Below, piece after piece: positions 28,199 through 36,943 of a stretch of DNA of 36,943 nt. The DNA is from Chlamydiales bacterium (GTDB lineage: Bacteria; Chlamydiota; Chlamydiia; Chlamydiales; Rhabdochlamydiaceae). Numbering within the stretch: position 1 is the first letter of the stretch; each line of letters begins with the position of its first letter. Under the pieces are notes generated by a model that was not told the DNA's origin, did not search any database, and was given only the letters and a program-made list of their open reading frames with translations. The stretch is from NCBI GenBank assembly GCA_031281085.1, contig JAITFW010000008.1, forward strand, positions 1 through 36,943, given 5' to 3'. Position numbers and translations under genes: made by a program.

Positions 28199-28591
28199 AT
28201 GTCATTAAGTGATCCACTTGCAGATTTGCTAACAAGAATTCGTAATGCAAAAAATGCTCGCCATCGCTTTGTCATCTTCAGACCCAGTAAAGTGAAACTA
28301 GCGGTCATAAAAGTATTGAAAGAGAATGGATTTGTTGGAGAGTGTCTTGTCAATGAAGAAAAAAGAGAAGCAAGACTTTTTTTAAAATACGCTAACGGAA
28401 GAGAACCTGTGTTAAAAGATTTAAAACGCATGTCTTCTCCTTCTGCAAGGCAATACGTTGGTTATCTTGAAATTCCCATTGTTTATGGCGGAATGGGGGT
28501 TGCAATTGTGTCTACTTCTAAAGGTATTTGTGACGGTAAGGCAGCTCGAAAAAATCGACTTGGTGGTGAGCTATTATGTGTGGTTTGGTAA
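28199..28591 (+). CDS. rpsH: 30S ribosomal protein S8
   Basis: SDPLADLLTRIRNAKNA, VSTSKGICDGKAARKNRLGGELL. Confidence 0.97.
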   Translation: MSLSDPLADLLTRIRNAKNARHRFVIFRPSKVKLAVIKVLKENGFVGECLVNEEKREARLFLKYANGREPVLKDLKRMSSPSARQYVGYLEIPIVYGGMGVAIVSTSKGICDGKAARKNRLGGELLCVVW

Positions 28592-28611
28592 TTTAAGAAG
28601 AGGTAATTTAT

Positions 28612-29163
28612 ATGTCGCGTCTTGGGAAAATGCCAATCTCACTTGCCGGGAAAAAAATAGATATTAAGATCCAAAACGGACAGGTTCAAGTAAAAGGTCC
28701 TAAAGGAGAATTATCCATTCCTGCAATTAAAGGGATTTTGGTGAAAATAGAAAATGATCATTTATTTGTTTTAAAAGATGAGCAAGTAGAAGTACATAAT
28801 AAGGATTATGGTTTAGCCAGAGCTTTGATTAATAATATGATTATAGGTGTAAGCACCGGTTTCGAAAAACGACTGAAATTAGAAGGGATTGGGTATCGTG
28901 CTCAGATTAAAGGAAATATGCTTGATTTGCAAATTGGCCGATCTCACCCCACGGAGCTTTTAATTCCTAAAGGAATTAAGGTAACAGTTGAAAAAGGGGC
29001 GCTAATCATTATTGAAGGAATAAGCAAGTTTCTCGTAGGTCATTTTGCTGCTAAGGTACGCGCAGAAAAAAAACCTGAGCCTTATAAGGGCAAAGGAATT
29101 CGCTATGAGAAAGAGCATGTACGTAAAAAAGATGGAAAAAAGGTAAAAGGAAAAACAGGTTAA
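28612..29163 (+). CDS. rplF: 50S ribosomal protein L6
   Basis: MSRLGKMPI, KKPEPYKGKGIRYEKEHVRKKDGKK. Confidence 0.98.
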   Translation: MSRLGKMPISLAGKKIDIKIQNGQVQVKGPKGELSIPAIKGILVKIENDHLFVLKDEQVEVHNKDYGLARALINNMIIGVSTGFEKRLKLEGIGYRAQIKGNMLDLQIGRSHPTELLIPKGIKVTVEKGALIIIEGISKFLVGHFAAKVRAEKKPEPYKGKGIRYEKEHVRKKDGKKVKGKTG

Positions 29164-29184
29164 TTTTAAGGTAGAGCTTTTATT

Positions 29185-29556
29185 ATGCTTAATGAATTAC
29201 AAAGTCGAAATACAAAAAGAAAAAGGCGAAGTTTACGTGTTAGAAAACAAGTACGCGGTTCTAGCGATAAGCCTCGGCTTTCTGTATTTAAATCACTTAA
29301 ACACATTTGTGCGCAGTTAATCGACGACGAAAAAGGGATCACTCTTGTAAGCACAAGCACGTATACACCGCTTTTGCGTCAAAAGAATTTGGGCAAAAAA
29401 AGTAAACAAGCTGCACGGGAAGTAGGTATTTTATTGGCAAACGCTGCTAAACAAAAAAACATTCAGTGCGTTGTATTCGATCGTGGTCATTATAAATACC
29501 ATGGATTGCTAGCAGAACTTGCAGATGCTGCACGTCAGTCAGGGTTACAATTTTAA
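29185..29556 (+). CDS. rplR: 50S ribosomal protein L18
   Basis: KPRLSVFKSLKHICAQLIDDE, VVFDRGHYKYHGLLAELADAARQSGLQF. Confidence 0.97.
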   Translation: MLNELQSRNTKRKRRSLRVRKQVRGSSDKPRLSVFKSLKHICAQLIDDEKGITLVSTSTYTPLLRQKNLGKKSKQAAREVGILLANAAKQKNIQCVVFDRGHYKYHGLLAELADAARQSGLQF

Positions 29557-29571
29557 ATTACAGGATGTAAC

Positions 29572-30069
29572 ATGGAACAAAATAAAAGACGCGCTGAAGA
29601 ATTTGAAACGGAATTTGAAGACAAGGTTTTGTACGTTAACCGTTGTTGTAAAGCAGTAAAAGGCGGAAAGAAATTTAGTTTTTCTGCATTGGTTCTGGTA
29701 GGTGATAGACAAGGGAGAATTGGTTTTGGTTTCGCTAAAGCAAATGAGGTATCAGACGCTATTCGTAAAGCAACAGAATCTGCTCGTAAAAATATCTTTA
29801 CGTTTGAAATGGAAGGGTCTACGATTCCGCATAAAGTTTTAATGGATTGGGATGGTTGTACAGTGCTTTTAAAACCAGCTCGAGATGGAACAGGTGTTAT
29901 AGCAGGTTCAAAGGTTCGTTCTGTACTAGAACTTGCTGGAATAAAAGATATAGTGGCAAAAATCTATGGGTCTAATAATCCTTTGAATCAAGTACAAGCA
30001 ACATTAACTGCTTTGGAAGGTCTTGTAAATCGTCGAAAAAATCTAGTAAATAGAGGTTTAGCATCATGA
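29572..30069 (+). CDS. rpsE: 30S ribosomal protein S5
   Basis: KGGKKFSFSALVLVGDRQGRIGFGFAKA. Confidence 0.98.
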   Translation: MEQNKRRAEEFETEFEDKVLYVNRCCKAVKGGKKFSFSALVLVGDRQGRIGFGFAKANEVSDAIRKATESARKNIFTFEMEGSTIPHKVLMDWDGCTVLLKPARDGTGVIAGSKVRSVLELAGIKDIVAKIYGSNNPLNQVQATLTALEGLVNRRKNLVNRGLAS

Positions 30070-30524
30070 TTACTTTGTCGCAATTAGCTAATACTCATAG
30101 ACCTAAACAAAAAGTACAAAGAGTAGGACGAGGAGTTGGTTCGAAAAGAGGAAAGACCTGCGGTCGTGGTCATAAAGGGGACAAGGCTCGTCAAGGTTAT
30201 AAATACCGCTTTGGATATGAAGGAGGACAAATTCCTCTATATAAAAAGCTACCTACTCGAGGCTTTACTAATAGACGTTTTGCTTCTTATGTATTTACAA
30301 TTAATCTACAAATGATCGACAAGTTATACCAAGACGGAGAAATGGTTAACTTAAATACGTTGCGAGAAAAAGGGGTTGCTCCTCGTAGAGTTCCTGGAGG
30401 ATTAAAAGTCTTATCCAACGGAGAGCTAACTAAAAAGGTTAGTATTGAAGCGCATTTCTTTTCTCAAACAACAGAAGAGAAGTTGAAAAAGCAAGGTATT
30501 TCTTATCAGAAAGTAACAAGCTAA
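30066..30524 (+). CDS. rplO: 50S ribosomal protein L15
   Basis: VGRGVGSKRGKTCGRGHKGDKARQG; ATGA overlap with rpsE. Confidence 0.97.
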   Translation: MITLSQLANTHRPKQKVQRVGRGVGSKRGKTCGRGHKGDKARQGYKYRFGYEGGQIPLYKKLPTRGFTNRRFASYVFTINLQMIDKLYQDGEMVNLNTLREKGVAPRRVPGGLKVLSNGELTKKVSIEAHFFSQTTEEKLKKQGISYQKVTS

Positions 30525-30542
30525 TGGAACATTAGATAGAAA

Positions 30543-31910
30543 ATGATTGCAAAAATAGCTAAATTGCTTGTTATACCTGACCTTAGAAAAAAGATTTTCT
30601 TTACTTTTCTTATGTTAATTGCCTGTCGCATAGGTTCTTATATACCTGTGCCAGGTATTAATGGAGAATTAGCTGTACAGCTTTTTCGCAGTGCAGCAGG
30701 TGGTAGCCAAAATCTTTTTCAGCTAATGGATATATTTTCTGGAGGAGCTTTTGCTCAAATGACTGTAATTGCTCTAGGGGTTATGCCTTATATATCCTCT
30801 TCTATCATTATGCAGTTAGTAATGGCACTTGTTCCTACTATACAAAGGGAAATTAAAGAAAATCCAGAAAGCGGAAAACGAAAATTAGGGCGCTGGATAC
30901 GTATTCTTACCTTATTTTTAGCGTTTTTTCAATCAGGGTTATTTGGAAGATTTGCTGTGCAATTAAATGCAGGGACACCTGGTATTATTGCAGGTGAGGT
31001 TATGGATGTGCAATTTCTAGGGATTCCTTGGTTGTTTTATTTAATTATAATAACAACTATGACCACTGGAACCATTCTTTTGATGTGGATTGGCGAGCAA
31101 ATTACCGAAAAAGGAATTGGTAATGGAATTAGTTTAATTATTACAGTTGGGATCCTTTCTTCTTTACCAAGTACTTTGGGTTCTGTAATTCGTCAGTTAA
31201 ATTTGGATTCTCAAGAACCAGGACAGCTTACTTTTTCCTCATTAGTTGTTTTATCTGTTGTTTTTGTTCTTATTATAGTGGGAACTATTTTAATTATTCA
31301 AGGACAAAGAAAGATTCCTCTTCAGTATGCTAGACGGGTTGTAGGAAGGCATGAAGTGCAGGGAGGAGGGAATGCATATATTCCTCTGAAAATAAACTAT
31401 GCTGGAGTGATCCCTGTGATTTTTGCTTCTTCATTATTAATGTTTCCTGCTACAATTGGCCAATTTATAGGAGCTAATTCTTGGATTGGAAGATGTGCAA
31501 ATGCCATTTCACCGGGTAGTTGGCTATATATGATTATTTTTATAATGCTTATTGTTTTTTTTACCTATTTTTGGACTGCAACCCAGTTTCATCCGGAGCA
31601 AATTGCGTCTGACATGAAAAAGAATGGGGCTTTTATTCCTGGAATTAAGCAAGGAAGATCTACTCAAAATTATTTAGAATTAACGATGAATAGAATTACA
31701 TTTGCAGGGGCTATTTTTCTTTCCATGATTGCAATTTTACCAACAATCATTGGAAAGCTACTACATGTAGACGCGAATATCACATATTTTTTTGGAGGGA
31801 CTTCTTTGCTCATTCTCGTAGGCGTTATTTTAGACACCTCTAAGCAAATAGAATCCCACTTATTAATGAAGCGCTACGAAGGATTTATGAAGAGAAGTCG
31901 GCTAAGGTAA
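30543..31910 (+). CDS. secY: preprotein translocase subunit SecY
   Basis: [47 protein letters not shown]-like C-terminus. Confidence 0.98.
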   Translation: MIAKIAKLLVIPDLRKKIFFTFLMLIACRIGSYIPVPGINGELAVQLFRSAAGGSQNLFQLMDIFSGGAFAQMTVIALGVMPYISSSIIMQLVMALVPTIQREIKENPESGKRKLGRWIRILTLFLAFFQSGLFGRFAVQLNAGTPGIIAGEVMDVQFLGIPWLFYLIIITTMTTGTILLMWIGEQITEKGIGNGISLIITVGILSSLPSTLGSVIRQLNLDSQEPGQLTFSSLVVLSVVFVLIIVGTILIIQGQRKIPLQYARRVVGRHEVQGGGNAYIPLKINYAGVIPVIFASSLLMFPATIGQFIGANSWIGRCANAISPGSWLYMIIFIMLIVFFTYFWTATQFHPEQIASDMKKNGAFIPGIKQGRSTQNYLELTMNRITFAGAIFLSMIAILPTIIGKLLHVDANITYFFGGTSLLILVGVILDTSKQIESHLLMKRYEGFMKRSRLR

Positions 31911-31984
31911 CAGGTCAATATTGTGAATAAATAAAAGATCTGATAAAGTGTTTCGGGTAATTGTTTAAAAAAGGAATTTGTTTC

Positions 31985-32353
31985 ATGCCTAGAGTAATTG
32001 GAGTCGATATCCCAGATAAGAAGCGGCTAGAAATTAGCTTGATGTATGTTTATGGTGTTGGTCGCAAGATATCAAAGGCGATTTGTAAGGAACTAGGGCT
32101 GGATCCTAATATGAGAGCACATCTTTTGACACAAGATGAAATTGCAAAGATTAATGCTAAATTACAATCTGACTATGTAGTTGAAGGGGATCTTCGTCGT
32201 CAAGTTCAAGGGGATATTAAAAGACTGATTAGCATTCATTGCTATCGAGGGATAAGGCATCGTTTAACTCTTCCTGTTCGCGGCCAGCGTACACGCTCTA
32301 ATGCGCGCACTAGAAAAGGAAAGAGAAAAACAGTAGCGAATAAAAAGAAATAG
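31985..32353 (+). CDS. rpsM: 30S ribosomal protein S13
   Basis: MPRVIGVDIPDKKRLEISLMYVYGVGRKIS, GQRTRSNARTRKGKRKTVANKKK; ATG 31985 preferred. Confidence 0.98.
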   Translation: MPRVIGVDIPDKKRLEISLMYVYGVGRKISKAICKELGLDPNMRAHLLTQDEIAKINAKLQSDYVVEGDLRRQVQGDIKRLISIHCYRGIRHRLTLPVRGQRTRSNARTRKGKRKTVANKKK

Positions 32354-32366
32354 AGGAGACTAAACT

Positions 32367-32792
32367 TTGGCTAAACAAGATACCCGTAAGGTCATGGTTA
32401 AAAAACCAACCATTACTAAAAATAAAAAAAAGACGCATCGCAATGTTTCATCAGGGATTGCTCATATTTCAGCAACCTTTAGTAATACAATTATTTCTAT
32501 CACTGATTTAGCAGGTAATACAATTACTTCTTCTTCTGCTGGCAGGGTTGGGTATACAGGGTCTCGTAAGTCATCTGCTTTTGCAGCGAGCGTAGCAGCA
32601 GAAGACGCTGCAAAGCAAGCCGTTACAATGAGCGGGATGAAAGAAGTTGAAGTAAATCTCCGTGGGCCTGGTACTGGAAGAGAATCTGCTGTAAAAGGGT
32701 TGCGCAGTGGCGGATTAGAAATTACATTTATTAGGGATGTAACTCCTATAGCTCACAACGGATGCCGTGCATCTAAAAGGCGAAGGGTATAA
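32367..32792 (+). CDS. rpsK: 30S ribosomal protein S11
   Basis: [44 protein letters not shown] start with GAGGAG upstream. Confidence 0.97.
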   Translation: MAKQDTRKVMVKKPTITKNKKKTHRNVSSGIAHISATFSNTIISITDLAGNTITSSSAGRVGYTGSRKSSAFAASVAAEDAAKQAVTMSGMKEVEVNLRGPGTGRESAVKGLRSGGLEITFIRDVTPIAHNGCRASKRRRV

Positions 32793-32877
32793 GCTCGTTT
32801 TTTTTGCTATAAAAATATAAATAATACTGATTTTTTCGGTATTTAAAGAAGAACTAGAAATTTTCAGGAGTTTGACA

Positions 32878-33981
32878 ATGGCCATTAAGTATGGCAAGTT
32901 TGAGTTGCCGTCAAAGATTAAGCTTGATGAAACGAGCCGTTCTAAGACATTTACTCGTTTTATTGCAGAGCCGTTTGAGAGAGGTTTTGGACACACTGTT
33001 GGGAGTGCTTTGCGTAGAATCATGCTTAGCTCTTTAGAAGCTCCTGCTATTGTTTCCGTGCATATTGAAGATGTCCCCCATGAGTATATGGCGATTGATG
33101 GAATAATAGAAGATATGACGACAATTGTATTGAATTTTAAGAGTGCTCTTTTACGCAAACTACCAACAGATGAAGAACTAGAATCCCGTGAATTAAAGCA
33201 GATTTCTAAAATGTTGGACGTTACACCAGAAATGCTTGAAAAGAACAATGGTCAGTATGCAGTGACTCTACATGATTTGTTAGGAGAGTCTGAGTTTGAC
33301 ATATTCAATCCAGAATTAGTCATTTTTACGGTTACTAAACCAATGATGCGTAAAATTGACTTAAAAATAGCAATTGGTCGTGGGTATGTGCCTGCTGAAA
33401 GGCATCCAATACAAGAAAGCATAGTAGGTGAAATTTTATTAGATTCTACTTTTTCTCCTGTGAGATTAGTGAATTACTTTGTAGAAAATACACGTGTGGG
33501 TCAAGACACAGATTTTGATCGTTTAATTTTAGAAGTGACTACAGATGGGCGTATTTCTCCTGAAGAAGCTCTCACTTTTGCAACGCAAATTGGGATTTTA
33601 CATCTTGCAGTTTTTGATGAATTAAATGTAGATATTTTAAGCTTTGATCAGGGAGAAATTAAACTCAATACGGATAAAGATGCTTTGATGGCTAAGCTTG
33701 CATTAAAAATTAATGAAATTGAGCTTTCTGTGCGTTCGAGTAATTGTCTTTCTTTAGCTTGTATTGATACAATTGCAGAGCTAGTTGTCATGCCAGAACC
33801 TGAGTTATTGAGATTTAGAAATTTTGGAAAAAAATCTCTAAATGAAATTAAAGATAAGTTGAAAGGGATGGGGCTTTGGCTAGGAATGAGTAAAGAAGAT
33901 CTTGGCATGGATCTTCATAAAGATAATGTTAAAGAAATTGTACAAGAATACTTAAGTAAAAAGGCAGGACATCAAGTATGA
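32878..33981 (+). CDS. rpoA: DNA-directed RNA polymerase subunit alpha
   Basis: [31 protein letters not shown]-terminal [24 protein letters not shown] 32878 preferred over the TTG at 32872. Confidence 0.98.
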   Translation: MAIKYGKFELPSKIKLDETSRSKTFTRFIAEPFERGFGHTVGSALRRIMLSSLEAPAIVSVHIEDVPHEYMAIDGIIEDMTTIVLNFKSALLRKLPTDEELESRELKQISKMLDVTPEMLEKNNGQYAVTLHDLLGESEFDIFNPELVIFTVTKPMMRKIDLKIAIGRGYVPAERHPIQESIVGEILLDSTFSPVRLVNYFVENTRVGQDTDFDRLILEVTTDGRISPEEALTFATQIGILHLAVFDELNVDILSFDQGEIKLNTDKDALMAKLALKINEIELSVRSSNCLSLACIDTIAELVVMPEPELLRFRNFGKKSLNEIKDKLKGMGLWLGMSKEDLGMDLHKDNVKEIVQEYLSKKAGHQV

Positions 33982-34403
33982 GACATCGCAAACACACCTT
34001 TAAAGTAGGGCGAACTGCAAGTCATCGTCGCTGTATGATTGCTAATATGCTTAAGTCTTTAGTTGTGCATGGCCGAATTAAAACAACAGAGCGTAAAGCT
34101 TTCGAGCTTAAAAAGCATGCAGATCATATCGTGACTTTGACTAAGTCCAACACTTTAGCTAATAAGCGCAGGATAATTGGGGATTTAATGATTCGTTATA
34201 ACTCATTAACCACAAAGGAGGCAAGAGCTGCTAAAGCAGGAGATACTTCTTCTTATAATATAGATCGTAAAGTGATAAGCAAGTTAGATGAACTTGCAAA
34301 AAGGTTTGCTAATCGAAATGGTGGGTTTACACGCATTCTAAAAGAAGGATATCGTGTAGGCGATGGAGCCTCTCTCTGTTATATTGAGTACCTTTCTGAA
34401 TAG
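33978..34403 (+). CDS. rplQ: 50S ribosomal protein L17
   Basis: [41 protein letters not shown]. Confidence 0.98.
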   Translation: MRHRKHTFKVGRTASHRRCMIANMLKSLVVHGRIKTTERKAFELKKHADHIVTLTKSNTLANKRRIIGDLMIRYNSLTTKEARAAKAGDTSSYNIDRKVISKLDELAKRFANRNGGFTRILKEGYRVGDGASLCYIEYLSE

Positions 34404-34414
34404 ATTTATATTAT

Positions 34415-34448
34415 CTAAAAAAGCGTCTATCTATAGATGCTTTTTTAG
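34415..34448 (+). terminator. intrinsic terminator after rplQ
   Basis: CTAAAAAAGCGTCTAT...ATAGATGCTTTTTTAG, about 16-bp stem with one G-T pair and a T run. Confidence 0.75.
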
Positions 34449-34595
34449 AAATCGTTTTTCCAATTTCTAAATATCTATATCTTATCTTTTTTAAAGAATC
34501 TTAAGCGTTTTTTAAGTCTTGTAGATATACAACCTTATGTATTAACCTTGAGATGGTTTTGATATATAAAACGAAGACTCGATAAGGAGGAGCAC

Positions 34596-35615
34596 ATGTC
34601 AGTTCGAGTTGGTATTAATGGGTTTGGAAGAATTGGTCGCCTTATATTAAGGATTATCAGTGAAAAATATCCAGATATTGATATTGTGGCAATTAACGAT
34701 CTTGTTCCGCCTGAGGAGCTAGCTTACTTATTAAAGTATGATTCTGTGCATCGCACATTTCCTCATTCTATTACAGCAGACGATAAGCATATAAACGTAA
34801 ACAAAAGAAAAATTTTAGTGTTTTCTGAAAGAGAACCTGCAAAGCTTCCTTGGAAAGATTTAAAGATAGATTATGTTATTGAATCAACAGGTCATTTTAC
34901 CGATTTAGAGTCAGCGAATAAACATAGAAAAGCTGGTGCTAGAAGAGTCATTATTTCTGCTCCTGCAAAAGGAGAGATTCCTACTTTTGTAATGGGGGTT
35001 AATCAAGAAAATTATGATCCGAAGAAGGACTTTATTGTTTCTAATGCCTCTTGTACAACAAACTGTTTAGCACCTTTAACCAAAATACTACTGGATCATT
35101 TTGGAGTAGAAGAAGGTCTAATGACCACTATACATGCTATGACAGCTACGCAGCATACAGTAGATGGCTCTTCTAGAAAAGATCGACGAGGGGGACGAGC
35201 AGCAAGTATGAACATTATCCCTTCGTCTACAGGTGCAGCAAAAGCAGTAGCGCTTTGTTTACCTAAAGTAAAAGGTAAGTTAACAGGTATGGCATTGCGA
35301 GTTCCTGTGATTGATGTTTCTGTTGTCGATCTTACAGTAAGGCTTACCAAAGCTACATCTTATGAAGAAATCTGTGCTGTTATTCAAAAAGAAGCAAGAG
35401 GTCCTATGAAAGGCATTGTTACTTATTGTGATGAAGATGTTGTTTCCTCTGACTTTATCGGGCATCCTTCTTCTTGTATTTTTGATAGACATGCAGGGAT
35501 AAAATTAAATTCTCATTTTTATAAATTAATTGCTTGGTATGATAATGAAATGGGATACTCGCATCGAATCATAGATTTGCTGCGATATATGGTATCTAAA
35601 GAAACCCCAAGCTAA
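34596..35615 (+). CDS. gapA: glyceraldehyde-3-phosphate dehydrogenase
   Basis: [36 protein letters not shown]; strong AAGGAGGAG RBS. Confidence 0.98.
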   Translation: MSVRVGINGFGRIGRLILRIISEKYPDIDIVAINDLVPPEELAYLLKYDSVHRTFPHSITADDKHINVNKRKILVFSEREPAKLPWKDLKIDYVIESTGHFTDLESANKHRKAGARRVIISAPAKGEIPTFVMGVNQENYDPKKDFIVSNASCTTNCLAPLTKILLDHFGVEEGLMTTIHAMTATQHTVDGSSRKDRRGGRAASMNIIPSSTGAAKAVALCLPKVKGKLTGMALRVPVIDVSVVDLTVRLTKATSYEEICAVIQKEARGPMKGIVTYCDEDVVSSDFIGHPSSCIFDRHAGIKLNSHFYKLIAWYDNEMGYSHRIIDLLRYMVSKETPS

Positions 35616-35633
35616 TAACCTGGAATAAAATAC

Positions 35634-36455
35634 GTGCATTTTACTCGAGAACCAACGATTGAAACAATTATTTCTCCTAGAGAAGATGGCTATAAACTTC
35701 TCGTGCGTAATACCAAGGGAGAAAAAGCAGAAGAACATTATGTTGATGCGGTGGAAGTTGTCTCTTTTGGTCGGTCTTTCTTTTTCCGCTCTCTAGAAAA
35801 GCCTAAAGCATTTTTAGTGCCCACAGGAGATTATGAGATTTTAGAAGTACGCGAAGCGCGAATTGCATTAAAAAATGTAAGTCATGAGCGTTCCATTAAA
35901 ATTGGGGGAGGTCGTGAAAATACGCGTACTCCTGCTAAAGAAACTTCTATTTCTGAAAAAGAATTAGCACCTTTATTAGAAGAAGAATCCTCTGCTTTAG
36001 AAACTGTTGAGCCTATAACAGAAGAAGTAGTAGTGCGTACGGATAAGCGTCGAGATCGCCATCGTCGTCGTCGTCGTCGCTATACTGATGAACAGCAAGA
36101 GCTGAACCCTCATAGAGCAGATAGTTTTGAAAAAGAGTCGAATGGATCAAAGGAAGAACAAAAAGGAACAGATGAAGAAAAAATCTTATCCCCCATGCTT
36201 ATTCCCCCTCCTCCGATACTTATTTCAGAAACTCTGCTGAGTCGTTATAAAGACAAAGACTTAGGGCAATCTCTTATAGAAAAAAAAGAAGAAATGATTA
36301 CTCACAAAGAAATTCTTGAGCAACAAGTAGGATCAAAAGTAAAAGAAGAGAAGAATCCAGACAAAGATCTGGGTTCAGAAGGAACTACTTTTAGTCGCTC
36401 TATTCTTAAACCTTATCCTTTTGCAGAGGATGTCAATACTGGTTTTTTATTTTAA
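35634..36455 (+). CDS. chlamydial hypothetical (CT504 position) with Arg-rich tract and acidic/disordered tail
   Basis: GTG-start ORF directly after gapA; KRRDRHRRRRRRYTDEQ tract. Confidence 0.7.
   Translation: MHFTREPTIETIISPREDGYKLLVRNTKGEKAEEHYVDAVEVVSFGRSFFFRSLEKPKAFLVPTGDYEILEVREARIALKNVSHERSIKIGGGRENTRTPAKETSISEKELAPLLEEESSALETVEPITEEVVVRTDKRRDRHRRRRRRYTDEQQELNPHRADSFEKESNGSKEEQKGTDEEKILSPMLIPPPPILISETLLSRYKDKDLGQSLIEKKEEMITHKEILEQQVGSKVKEEKNPDKDLGSEGTTFSRSILKPYPFAEDVNTGFLF
36062..36079 (+). repeat. (TCG)6 trinucleotide repeat encoding an Arg run
   Basis: ATCGTCGTCGTCGTCGTCGC read directly. Confidence 0.9.
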
Positions 36456-36457
36456 GT

Positions 36458-36490
36458 AAAAGGCTCTTACATTTTTAAGAGCCTTTTTTT
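36458..36490 (+). terminator. intrinsic terminator
   Basis: AAAAGGCTCTTA-CATTTT-TAAGAGCCTTTT followed by T-rich sequence. Confidence 0.9.
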
Positions 36491-36538
36491 CTTGCTTTTT
36501 TTTTAAATACTTCAGTAGAATTACGAGCTTTATCGCCT

Positions 36539-36621
36539 GCTCGGATGGTGGAATGGTAGACACTAGGGACTTAAAATCCCTTGCTCGCAAGGGCGTGCAG
36601 GTTCGACTCCTGTTCCGAGCA
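36539..36621 (+). tRNA. tRNA-Leu(TAA)
   Basis: Acceptor GCTCGGA/TCCGAGC, anticodon arm AGGGA-CTTAAAA-TCCCT (anticodon TAA), long variable arm, GGTTCGACTCC T-arm; CCA not encoded. Confidence 0.97.
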
Positions 36622-36788
36622 ACTCTTATAACCTAAGGACTTCTAAGCCTGAGTTTTGGGATACTATACTGCTTTAAGTTTTTGTTGATATAAGGTGCAT
36701 GCTTTACTCCATGAAAACCATGATTCAATGGGTCAACGAAAAAAAGAGCTTCAATATCTGGAAGAAAATCTGAAAACTTCTGTCTAGT

Positions 36789-36943
36789 GTTAATTGCTTT
36801 ATCTGAAGCTTTGGGTCAACGTCGATTTAAAACACTATATAAGAGGAAAACGAGTGTTTGGAGAGATTTCAGGCAAAGTGTGATCTCAGCTCTACAAGGA
36901 AAAAAGCTATTGGCTCCGATGTGTTTTGAAGGAACTTGCGATA
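36789..36943 (+). pseudogene. IS630-like transposase fragment, frame-disrupted and cut by the window edge
   Basis: VISALQGKKLLAPMCFEGTCD in one frame and RGKRVFGEISGKV in another, both typical IS630 DDE-domain blocks. Confidence 0.75.

Noticed and set aside
22342-29360. Many 60-130-aa ORFs overlapping ribosomal genes on either strand
   Set aside because: All lie within highly conserved ribosomal CDSs; composition is typical of shadow ORFs
32822-32842. AATACTGA...TCGGTATT hairpin before rpoA
   Set aside because: Short AT-rich stem with a T-G pair; too weak to call regulatory
32715-33248. 177-aa antisense ORF over rpoA
   Set aside because: Long but low-complexity Ser/Ile-rich shadow of conserved rpoA coding sequence; no RBS
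34500-34595. Possible promoter upstream of gapA (TTAACC...TATAAA)
   Set aside because: Several equally weak -35/-10 choices in AT-rich sequence; cannot be fixed without transcription-start data
1-36943. CRISPR array, rRNA or prophage
   Set aside because: No regularly spaced repeats, rRNA sequence or phage structural genes were seen

Overview
AT-rich window from a chromosome of the order Chlamydiales (inference from gene content and order; Rhabdochlamydia-like or another environmental chlamydia is possible but unproven). Most of it is conserved core genome: uhpC-dnaE, a TPR protein plus lipoprotein pair, dacF, rsmA (ksgA), a SurA-like protein, an RsmB/Fmu-like methyltransferase, lpxC-fabZ-lpxA-fmt, the S10-spc-alpha ribosomal cluster (rplC to rplQ, with secY and rpoA), gapA, a CT504-position Arg-rich protein and tRNA-Leu(TAA). 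Accessory parts: (1) a spermidine module (speD-speE) inside a conserved chlamydial block; (2) an insertion-prone segment between fmt and rplC. That segment has a 405-bp internally deleted IS relic with 13-bp perfect terminal inverted repeats, which abuts a truncated IS110-type transposase start. It also has two lineage-specific proteins at the position occupied by CT529/Cap1 in Chlamydia, plus an unannotated 37-aa single-TM microprotein; (3) a frame-disrupted IS630-like transposase after the tRNA-Leu; (4) a decayed left end that may contain an M19 dipeptidase remnant. The best candidate for something undescribed is the 19.9-21.9 kb locus. Several start codons in the ORF track were moved after checking for ribosome-binding sites and N-terminal conservation. 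All homology calls are by eye; no search was run.
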